This document shows, piece after piece, positions 17,527-25,624 of a DNA stretch of 64,000 nucleotides. The notes beneath the pieces were generated by a model. That model made no database searches. It had not been told where the DNA came from and saw only the letters and a program-made list of their open reading frames with translations. This stretch comes from Arthrospira sp. PCC 9108 (lineage in GTDB: Bacteria; Cyanobacteriota; Cyanobacteriia; Cyanobacteriales; Microcoleaceae). The stretch spans positions 3,720,501 through 3,784,500 of the forward strand of contig CP066886.1 in the NCBI GenBank assembly GCA_016745315.1, in the 5' to 3' direction. Position 1 is the first letter of the stretch. Each line of letters starts with the position of its first letter. The translations under genes and the position numbers were made by a program.

Positions 17527-20500
17527 ATGAGTCCGTCTGATCTGAGCCAAACCATGCAAGCTAAAGAGATCCTCCAAAAAAGTGTCCAGTTCCTGCAACA
17601 ACAAGCCCAAGCATATCTTCAACAAGGACAGGTTGATGATGCTCGTAAGGCTTGTGAACAATTATTGAAAATTCAACCTACCTCGGCGGTGGGGTTTAAG
17701 ATCCTGGGAGATGTCTCCTTGCGAGGGGGAGATATAGAAACCGCCAAGCAAAACTATACGAAGGCCCTGGAACTACAACCCAACTGGGCTGAAGTTTACG
17801 CCAATTTGGGTAGCCTCTATGCGCGATCGCAACAATGGGAACAGGCTAGTGCTGCTTATCAAAAGGCGATCTCGATTAAACCAGAATTTGCTGGGGCTTA
17901 TCGGAATTTGGCTAAGGTCTGGACTCAACTAAATCGCCCCTTAGATGCTATCCGAACTCAATATAAAGCCTACACCCTAGAACCTCAAACTTTCAGCGCT
18001 CAAGAACATCTGGCTTTGGGTGATGGTCTGATGCAGCAGGGTATGGCGACGGAAGCACAGGCTTGTTATCAAAATGCGATTAATCTTAATCCGAGTTTGG
18101 CGGCGGCTTATCAAAATCTGGGGGAAGCCCTTAAACAACAGGGTAAATTGCCGGAGGCTGCTACCTATTTTCGGAAGGCTATTGAGTTGAATAACCCAAC
18201 TCCAGCAGTTTCTAACCCGGTGGATACTTTGGCGGCGGCGGTGTCAACTCCTCAAGATACTTTAGCAGCGGCAACTGCTGCGGGGCAGGTTCCTCAGCCT
18301 GATGTGTTGGTGGTGGGTCAATCTCCACAAGTTCCTATGGAGACGGGAATGGGGGTTCCTATTAGTCGCCCGGTTAACCCGGAAACGGTTTTACAAGAGG
18401 CTAAGGCATTCTGCGCTATTAAAAAATGGGAACAGGCGGTTTCGGCTTGTCAGAAAGCATTGCGACTTGACCGGAATTTGGCGGAAGCCTATAAAATTCA
18501 GGGGAATGCTCTGCAAATGTTGGGGGAAATGGAGGCGGCGGTGCGCTCCTACAATAAGGCTCTGGAAGTTAAGCCTCAATTCCCGGAAGTTCATGCGAAT
18601 TTGGGTAGCTTGTACGCCCAGGAAGATCGCCTGGAAAAGGCGGTTTCCTGTTATCAACAGGCGATCGCTCAAAATCCTAATTTTGCCGGGTTCTATCGCA
18701 ATTTGGCTAAGGTTTTAGAACGTCTGGGGCGAGAGGGTGAAGCCTCTATATGTCTGGAAAAAGCCTATACTTTGGAACCGAATAAGGCTACCCCGGAAGA
18801 TCATCTGCGTCTGGGAAATACTCGCCTCGGTCAGGGTAAGCTCGATCAGGCTTATGAGAGTTATCAGCGGGCTTTGGAGTTGAATAAACAACTGGCTCCG
18901 GCTTATTATGGTATGGGTAAGGTGAAGGCTTCTGAGCAGGCTTGGTCAGAGGCGGAGGCGGCTTACCGTCAGGCTATTGAACTTGACCCGAAATCAGGAG
19001 TTTTTTACCAGGGTTTGGCTGAGTGTTTGGCTGGTAAACAGGACTTTGATGGGGCGATCGCTCTGTATGGTCAGCTATTACAGCTTAATCCGAATTGGGC
19101 GGCGGGATACTACCAAATTGGGGAACTTCGCAACCAACAATGGAATTTGTCGGAGGCGGAGGCGGCTTATCGTAAAGCGCTGGAATTGGACAAAAATCTG
19201 GCGGCTGCCTATTATGGGTTGGGTCGGGTATTGCTGCGACAAGAACGTTGGGCTGATGTGATTCCGGTTCTGGGTCAAGCAATGGCTTTGGATGCTTCTG
19301 GGGCGGATTTTGAGCTGTGTAAGGGTTTCGCTGATGCTCTGGTACAGACGGGACAGCTAGATGAGGCGATCGCTTTCTATCAAAAAGCTACGGATTTGGC
19401 GGCGGATAATGCTGAGGTTTGGCAAAAGTTGGGAGACCTATGGCGGGATAAACAAGCGTTTGATCAGGCTATTGAGGCTTATCAAAAGGCTAATGAGTTG
19501 GACCCTAATTTGTTCTGGTCTCACAATGGTTTGGCTGATGTGCTGTTTAAGTTGGAACGCTGGTCGGAAGCGGTTGAGGTTTATCAAAAGGCGATCTCGA
19601 TTAAGTCGGATTATTCCTGGTCCTATAACAGTTTGGCGGAGGCTCTGGTTAAGTTGGAACGCTGGTCGGAGGCGACTACGGCTTACGGAGAGGCGGCGCG
19701 GTTGAATCCAGAGTTCCCCTGGTCTAGTTATAATTTGGGAGAGGTTTCGGTTAGACTTCAAAATTGGGAAGAGGCGGTTAAGGGGTATCGCGCCGCCATG
19801 GCTGTACAATCGGATTTACCTGGGATTCAACAAAAACTGGCTGATGCACTGCGAGAACGCGCTAAAGGTGATTTAGATGAGGCTCTGGGGTGTTATCTTC
19901 AGGTGATGGAACAAGAACCAGATAATGTGGATACCTATCATAAGGCGATCGAGATTAAGCCTGATGATTCTGAACTATATGTTAAGTTGGCTGATACTCT
20001 GGCTCGACAAACTCAGTTGGATGGGGCGATCGTTTTTTACCAAATGGCTCAAGACCTTGACCCTGACAATACTGCGATCGCTTCTCGCCTACAACAGGTG
20101 ATTGAAAAAAAAAATGACGGGTTAGAACTATTCATTCCTCAAGAAACTTTCGGGGAAACTCCAATTCTTCCTACTCAGAAAAAATCCCGTCCATCTGAGC
20201 AAAGGTTTCCCATTGATCTAGAAAGTTATGAACATTGGCTGAGGGAAAATTTGCCTAGACCCGCTGACTTACGGCAAATGTCTCAGGCGGTTAATTATCT
20301 CGGATATAAGCCGCTAATTAGTGTGATTATGCCGGTATATAATACCCCGGAAAAGTTCCTGAAAAAGGCGATCGAATCAGTTACTAACCAAGTTTATCCC
20401 TACTGGGAACTGTGTATTGCTGATGATAATTCCAGCGAACCTTGGATTAAACCTCTTCTCAAAGAATATGCCAGAAAAGATAACCGGATTAAAGTTGCTT

Positions 20501-22311
20501 TTCGCACCGAAAACGGTCACATTTGCGCCGCCTCCAATTCGGCTTTGGAATTAGCCACAGGAGAATATATAGCACTATTAGATCATGATGATGTCATTAC
20601 CCCAGAAGCACTCTATGAGGTCGCACTGGTACTTAATGAAAATCCCGATGCTGATATGATTTATTCCGATGAGGATAAATTAGACCAATACGGTCAGCGA
20701 GTGTTCCCATACTTTAAGCCAGATTGGTGTCCTGACTCATTTTTAGCACGGATGTATACCTGCCATTTAGGAGTATATCGCCGGGAACTGGTTAATCAAG
20801 TAGGTAACTTCCGAATTGGTTACGAAGGTAGTCAAGACTATGACCTAGTTTTGCGAGTAACTGAGAAAACTAATAAGATTTTCCATATCCCCAAAATTCT
20901 CTACAGTTGGCGACAGCATAGCGGTTCCACCGCCTACGACCCCAACAGTAAACTCTACGCCTATATAGCAGCAGAAAAAGCCCTAAATGAATCCTTTGCT
21001 CGTTGCCAAGAAAAGGCGCGAATCGTTTCCGATCATGAGAATTTCCCCGGTCAATACACTGTTCGCTATCACATCGAAGAACACAAACTTGTGAGTATTA
21101 TTATCCCGACTCGCAACCTGGGAACCACTCTCAATCATTGCCTACAATCAATTTTTGAAAAAAGCACTTATCCTAACTATGAAGTGGTGGTCATTGACAA
21201 TGGCAGTGATGAGCAAGAAACTTTCGATATTATCAACGCCTGGAAACAAAAAGAACCCCAACGCTTTAGCTGTTACGAGTTTGATGTACCGTTTAATTAC
21301 CCCCAAATTAATAACTATGGGGTAACTAAAGCTAGGGGCGATTATTTACTGTTTCTAAATAATGACACAGAGGTATTGACCCCCGACTGGATAGAAGCCA
21401 TGGTAGAACAGGCTCAACGTTCCTCTATTGGTGCTGTCGGTGCTTTGTTACTCTATCCTGATGATACCATTCAACACGCTGGCGTTGTCCTGGGAATTGG
21501 GGGGGTAGCGGGTCACAGCCATAAGGGTTATCAGGCTCATCATTTGGGTTATTATAACCAACTGGTAATGGTTAATAATTACTCCGCCGTGACGGGAGCC
21601 TGTTTGATGTGTCGGCGAGAGGTTTTTGACCAGGTTGGTGGGTTAGATGAAGAGTTGGAAGTTGCATTTAATGATGTGGATTTCTGCTTAAAGTTAGTGA
21701 GCCGAGGATATCGGAATATTTATCTACCCCATGTGGTTTTATATCACTACGAGTCTAAGAGTCGTGGTTATGAGGATACGCCGGAAAAAGAAGCTCGGTT
21801 TAAACGAGAATCTAAAATCATGAAGCAGCGGTGGAGAGATTTACTCAAAAATGACCCCTGCTATAACCCTAACCTGAGTCGCATACGACAGGACTATGGT
21901 ATTCGTCTGAGTAATGATGAAAATCAGGTGGTAGCGATATCAATGTCTGAGGATAGGGAGGCGTTTTTAGGATGTGCGATCGACTTACCCAAGCTACACC
22001 AGCCTTTTAATGAGGAAAATATGCTGATTCAGGGATGGGTGATTGGTAAGCACTCTCCAGCTAAACTAATCAAGTTTATCTGTGGCGATCGTGTCATTGG
22101 CGAATCCAAAATGAACCAGGAGCGTGGTGATGTCGCTAAAGTATTTCCAGATGTCTCCCATGCTATTGATAGTGGCTTCGTCAAAACCATTGATGTCAGT
22201 GAAACACCCAGTGAAGTAGAAATTTTGATTCTAGCTACCATGGAAGACGGGAATGAGATTCCTTTGTCAACATTACACCTGCGACATGGTAGCTCAGATG
22301 ATGATTATTGA
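17527..22311 (+). CDS. Giant TPR protein with two GT2 glycosyltransferase domains
   Basis: 1594 residues. Residues about 1-860 are roughly 20 TPRs. A linker at about 860-925 starts at an A10 run (20105-20114, EKKND). The first GT2 domain (about 928-1170) has LISVIMPVYNTPEKF and the DxD-like LLDHDD. The second (about 1188-1440) has VSIIIPTRNLGTTL and LFLNNDTEVLTPDW. The C-terminal 100 residues form a small domain (IQGWVIGKHSPAK...FPDVSHAIDSGF) also seen in the sulfotransferase at 28008-29117. GT2 pairs of this kind add successive sugars to polysaccharide or O-antigen-like chains on the cytoplasmic face. A 27-base terminator-like hairpin follows. Confidence 0.9.
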   Translation: MSPSDLSQTMQAKEILQKSVQFLQQQAQAYLQQGQVDDARKACEQLLKIQPTSAVGFKILGDVSLRGGDIETAKQNYTKALELQPNWAEVYANLGSLYARSQQWEQASAAYQKAISIKPEFAGAYRNLAKVWTQLNRPLDAIRTQYKAYTLEPQTFSAQEHLALGDGLMQQGMATEAQACYQNAINLNPSLAAAYQNLGEALKQQGKLPEAATYFRKAIELNNPTPAVSNPVDTLAAAVSTPQDTLAAATAAGQVPQPDVLVVGQSPQVPMETGMGVPISRPVNPETVLQEAKAFCAIKKWEQAVSACQKALRLDRNLAEAYKIQGNALQMLGEMEAAVRSYNKALEVKPQFPEVHANLGSLYAQEDRLEKAVSCYQQAIAQNPNFAGFYRNLAKVLERLGREGEASICLEKAYTLEPNKATPEDHLRLGNTRLGQGKLDQAYESYQRALELNKQLAPAYYGMGKVKASEQAWSEAEAAYRQAIELDPKSGVFYQGLAECLAGKQDFDGAIALYGQLLQLNPNWAAGYYQIGELRNQQWNLSEAEAAYRKALELDKNLAAAYYGLGRVLLRQERWADVIPVLGQAMALDASGADFELCKGFADALVQTGQLDEAIAFYQKATDLAADNAEVWQKLGDLWRDKQAFDQAIEAYQKANELDPNLFWSHNGLADVLFKLERWSEAVEVYQKAISIKSDYSWSYNSLAEALVKLERWSEATTAYGEAARLNPEFPWSSYNLGEVSVRLQNWEEAVKGYRAAMAVQSDLPGIQQKLADALRERAKGDLDEALGCYLQVMEQEPDNVDTYHKAIEIKPDDSELYVKLADTLARQTQLDGAIVFYQMAQDLDPDNTAIASRLQQVIEKKNDGLELFIPQETFGETPILPTQKKSRPSEQRFPIDLESYEHWLRENLPRPADLRQMSQAVNYLGYKPLISVIMPVYNTPEKFLKKAIESVTNQVYPYWELCIADDNSSEPWIKPLLKEYARKDNRIKVAFRTENGHICAASNSALELATGEYIALLDHDDVITPEALYEVALVLNENPDADMIYSDEDKLDQYGQRVFPYFKPDWCPDSFLARMYTCHLGVYRRELVNQVGNFRIGYEGSQDYDLVLRVTEKTNKIFHIPKILYSWRQHSGSTAYDPNSKLYAYIAAEKALNESFARCQEKARIVSDHENFPGQYTVRYHIEEHKLVSIIIPTRNLGTTLNHCLQSIFEKSTYPNYEVVVIDNGSDEQETFDIINAWKQKEPQRFSCYEFDVPFNYPQINNYGVTKARGDYLLFLNNDTEVLTPDWIEAMVEQAQRSSIGAVGALLLYPDDTIQHAGVVLGIGGVAGHSHKGYQAHHLGYYNQLVMVNNYSAVTGACLMCRREVFDQVGGLDEELEVAFNDVDFCLKLVSRGYRNIYLPHVVLYHYESKSRGYEDTPEKEARFKRESKIMKQRWRDLLKNDPCYNPNLSRIRQDYGIRLSNDENQVVAISMSEDREAFLGCAIDLPKLHQPFNEENMLIQGWVIGKHSPAKLIKFICGDRVIGESKMNQERGDVAKVFPDVSHAIDSGFVKTIDVSETPSEVEILILATMEDGNEIPLSTLHLRHGSSDDDY

Positions 22312-22345
22312 TATTCTCCTTCTCCCCCTAGACTAACCTAACAGA

Positions 22346-22372
22346 AATCGTGGGATTGTGGATCCCACGATT
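22346..22372. terminator. Perfect hairpin between convergent genes
   Basis: AATCGTGGGAT pairs perfectly with ATCCCACGATT around TGTGG. It stands between the stops of two convergent genes and so could end transcription from both sides, but neither flank has a strong T run, so activity as an intrinsic terminator is uncertain. Confidence 0.55.
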
Positions 22373-22412
22373 AGGTATGCCTGTAATTGCATTTTTAAAG
22401 AAGTGAACTCCA

Positions 22413-24386
22413 CTATAAATCATCTACAATTGTCATCAGTTTTTGCTTATATTCTTTCAAACTGGTTCTAATGGATTCTAAGTTTGAAAAACTACTCATC
22501 TCTGTCTTTTGTGATTGGGCAAACAAATAAGAATCTATCAATCGACTTTTTAATTCTGGAAATAAATTGTAAATATCTAAGGTTTTTATTTCTGCTTTCC
22601 AGAGAATACATAAAAAATCCATAAATCCTGGTTTTACTTGATAAACTTCCGCCTTATAAAAATTAACTATATTATATTTAATTAGCTCAGATATCACATC
22701 ATAAAAATGTAAATCTGTGAAAATATTGCAGTGAGTATCAATGTAGACTTCTTTAGATTTTTCGGCTGCCAATATCAGTTGATTAACATCTTTAGGAATG
22801 CGAGAAAGTGACTTACTGTTTATTTTTCCAGCCCAAACATCAGCCGGTTTCACCGGCTTATTGTAGTATTGAGAGTTAAATACATGACGAAAAGCTGGTT
22901 TTTCTAAGTTGTTTAAGTTGTTTTCTAAGATTTCACCCAGGCTTGTCAAGGGTTTCAAAAAATCAAAAGTATAACGTTTATCAGGGATTATTAAAAATAC
23001 CAAACCAGTATCAGTTAATAAATCAGCAATTTGATTCAGAAAACCAATCATATTGGGTGTATGTTCAGTTACATGGGAAGCTACGATATAATCGTATTTT
23101 ACAGGTATATCACTGAGAGTCATTTCTGACAAATTATAGGTCACATCCACTACAAAATTAGGATTATGACCAGCAGCCCGTTTTGCCAATTCCTTTAACT
23201 CTTGTGTAGTTCTATAGTCTGCATAGTGCATTTGTCCTTGATTTGGCGGCACAAAAGGCCTATCAAATGCTCCAATTTCTAGACCAATGCTAGTTTTTAC
23301 ATCTACTAGATTTTGCAGTATACTTTTATAATATAAAAAACGCTCATTCTCTCTGGGATTTTTGATTTCTAAATTTACCTTTGGAGGGTCAGATTCAGGT
23401 TTATCTAAAGGTCTGGAAGATGGGTTATAAAGACGATCATACCTTTGAGCTTCGGACTGAATAAATGCCATAAATTTTTGATCATACTGCTGTTTTCCTC
23501 CCAAGGAAGCATAGATTGATGAAACGTGATTTTCTAGTTCTATGATTCGAGTCAAAATATCATGGTTTTCTAATGTGTTACTATAAGAGTTATGACTATC
23601 AAAATCTCCGGGTTTTAGACGGCTTTGGGGTGAACTTTCATCAACGGTAGCTCTTCCCCTAAGTTTTCTACATTTATACTCCTGCAAAGACTTAGACTGA
23701 TAGTGGTTAATCTGTCCAGGTTCATGATTAATATAACCTTGCTCTCTAATATGTTCTCCAGTTGGGTTGTTGCCAAATTTTAATTCTGTCCCATCAATAT
23801 GAAAATATGCTGATCCAGGCTTTAAAACAGGTATGTGAATGTCGCAGTTTTGTATAGCGTCAATTTTTGATATACATTTAACGTGTTTGTGAACTACATG
23901 ATTACTAGGAGCGCATTTGACAAATCTTTTAGTTACCAGTTCTGGGAGATACTCATTTTTACAGCCAGATCCAAACATCAGCCAGTTAAACAGGATACTG
24001 TCTGCTCTGTTTTCAAAGGACTTAATGCAGTCATGAATCGACTTGAAATTCTTTAAAACTAAAAACTCGTCCATATCTAAAAAACAAACCCATTGAAATA
24101 AATCCTTTTGAGTTTGAATGACATGGTTATAGGCTGATTGCTGAGGTGGCTGACCGGGTACTCGTGGCCATTGTTGAAACTTACATAACCCTAACGCTGC
24201 TAGTTTTTGAAGCAGATACAAACTATCATCATGACTATCGTTGTCATAAATTATGATTTGATCAAAGCCAACAATCAATCGATGATAAGCTATCCATTCT
24301 ACTAAATACGGAGACTCATTTTTGGCGGTGGTACACAGAATAGTTTTAGAACTCATTGACTTGATTAAATGGGTGAGGTTAAACAT
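22413..24386 (-). CDS. GT92-like glycosyltransferase fused to SAM methyltransferase
   Basis: 657 residues. The N-terminal 280 residues match the GT92/DUF23-like fold: ILCTTAKNESPYLVEWIAYH at about 15-35, IIYDNDSHDDSL, and WVCFLDMDEFLVL with the metal-binding DxD. After a helical linker, about 360-600 form a Rossmann methyltransferase (IGLEIGAFDRPFVPP as motif I, YDYIVASHVTEHTPNM as the post-I strand). One polypeptide could add and methylate a sugar. The first ATG (24386) or ATG eleven codons later may be the start. Last gene of the long minus-strand run and convergent with the GT2 gene. Confidence 0.82.
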   Translation of the reverse strand: MFNLTHLIKSMSSKTILCTTAKNESPYLVEWIAYHRLIVGFDQIIIYDNDSHDDSLYLLQKLAALGLCKFQQWPRVPGQPPQQSAYNHVIQTQKDLFQWVCFLDMDEFLVLKNFKSIHDCIKSFENRADSILFNWLMFGSGCKNEYLPELVTKRFVKCAPSNHVVHKHVKCISKIDAIQNCDIHIPVLKPGSAYFHIDGTELKFGNNPTGEHIREQGYINHEPGQINHYQSKSLQEYKCRKLRGRATVDESSPQSRLKPGDFDSHNSYSNTLENHDILTRIIELENHVSSIYASLGGKQQYDQKFMAFIQSEAQRYDRLYNPSSRPLDKPESDPPKVNLEIKNPRENERFLYYKSILQNLVDVKTSIGLEIGAFDRPFVPPNQGQMHYADYRTTQELKELAKRAAGHNPNFVVDVTYNLSEMTLSDIPVKYDYIVASHVTEHTPNMIGFLNQIADLLTDTGLVFLIIPDKRYTFDFLKPLTSLGEILENNLNNLEKPAFRHVFNSQYYNKPVKPADVWAGKINSKSLSRIPKDVNQLILAAEKSKEVYIDTHCNIFTDLHFYDVISELIKYNIVNFYKAEVYQVKPGFMDFLCILWKAEIKTLDIYNLFPELKSRLIDSYLFAQSQKTEMSSFSNLESIRTSLKEYKQKLMTIVDDL

Positions 24387-24446
24387 TTTAATAGCATCAT
24401 TATACTTAATACTTGTATGTGATTATAAGCCAGCCACTTTTATGAA

Positions 24447-24584
24447 TCAATAGTTAAGATATTTCCCATTAACATTAATTAGTCCCATGATATCAGATGA
24501 GTCAAAACTTTCCGTGTCAGGCAATATCATGGCTCTGACAATTCCCTTGGTTTCCCCATTATTCCAGTTAACAGAACCTTTCAT
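24447..24584 (-). CDS. Small ORF in glycan operon, 45 aa
   Basis: Starts at ATG 24584, one base after the stop of the GT92 gene, and reads MKGSVNWNNGETKGIVRAM... to a stop at 24447. This tight junction suggests translational coupling. No domain is recognised; it may be the remnant of a larger gene, because the 60 bases that follow carry no clear continuation. It has no membrane segment. Confidence 0.35.
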   Translation of the reverse strand: MKGSVNWNNGETKGIVRAMILPDTESFDSSDIMGLINVNGKYLNY

Positions 24585-24585
24585 T

Positions 24586-25584
24586 TTAAACCATAAGTGA
24601 GTTATCCTCAATATGATCAAGCCAAGACTTAGATTTATCAAGTTCCTTTTGAATTTCTTGTAATTGTTTAAAAGACCTCTTTAGCTTATTATTAGCAGAA
24701 TCTATCATATCATATTTTTGATAGTCAAACACCAACTGATTAGGGGTTTTATATTGCTGATTTAGTAGCAGTTCATAGTTAAGAACACGTTCACGCTCTG
24801 CCAAAGCATTTTTCAACTGAGGAAGAAAACGTTGAATTGTTAAATCTTCTACGTCATTGCGATCATAAGCCTTAAATAACTGCGGATTTCTGGGTTGCAA
24901 TGTAGTAGGTCTCCCGCGCCTAGTCTTATAATCACCATCTTCTTGTGAACGAGTTTTATAATGATTAATCCGCAGCTTTTTTGTAGAAGATATGTCGGTG
25001 CGAGATCCTCCTAGTAAAGGTTGCTTAGATTCAGTTACAGGTAAACCATCTAAGTAGGTAAACTCATGAGGTGTTCCAGCCGAACCTAATGTTTTTTCAG
25101 GACGAACAATAGATTTAACAACTTGATGAGATTGAAAATTATCTGGAGCGCGTTTTGTATAGTTCTCTATCTGTAAGCCTTTAGGTCTTTTGATATGACC
25201 AGAAGAACCAAAACACAGCCAATTGACTACAACTCCTGGATAATCTTTAAACTCTTCTAAAACTTCTCTTACATCGTTTTTTTCAGTAGCAAACAGAAAC
25301 TCATCTAAGTCAATAAAGGCTATCCACTCGGATTCTCTACCATAATGTTTAAGGCAATGTTCAAAGGCAGGAATTTGACCGGGATGTAGGGGCCAGTCGT
25401 GGAAAATTACCTCACCAGTTTGAATATAGGGGATCACAATGTCTGTAGTGTTATCTACACTATTATTGTTATACAAATAAAAACGTTCAACACCAACTAG
25501 CTTATGAAACTCCAGCCATTCCATCAAATAACAGCCTTCGTCTCTCATAATGGCACAGATGCTTAACTTACATTTGTCTCTCAT
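24586..25584 (-). CDS. GT92-like glycosyltransferase
   Basis: 332 residues from ATG 25584, which has a GAGG nine or so bases upstream (a TTG one codon earlier is less likely). KLSICAIMRDEGCYLMEWLEFH and YLYNNNSVDNTTD are the nucleotide-sugar end of the fold. WIAFIDLDEFLFA contains the DxD. About residues 222-250 carry the basic SQEDGDYKTRRGRP segment common in this group. The last 40 residues are a helix with LQEIQKELDKSKSWLDHIE, a motif that reappears at the N-terminus of the GT4 at 32516. It probably adds a hexose or deoxyhexose to the surface glycan; acceptor unknown. Confidence 0.85.
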   Translation of the reverse strand: MRDKCKLSICAIMRDEGCYLMEWLEFHKLVGVERFYLYNNNSVDNTTDIVIPYIQTGEVIFHDWPLHPGQIPAFEHCLKHYGRESEWIAFIDLDEFLFATEKNDVREVLEEFKDYPGVVVNWLCFGSSGHIKRPKGLQIENYTKRAPDNFQSHQVVKSIVRPEKTLGSAGTPHEFTYLDGLPVTESKQPLLGGSRTDISSTKKLRINHYKTRSQEDGDYKTRRGRPTTLQPRNPQLFKAYDRNDVEDLTIQRFLPQLKNALAERERVLNYELLLNQQYKTPNQLVFDYQKYDMIDSANNKLKRSFKQLQEIQKELDKSKSWLDHIEDNSLMV

Positions 25585-25624
25585 CAACTTTTTCCTCGGC
25601 GAAATAAAAACAACTATTTAGTGT

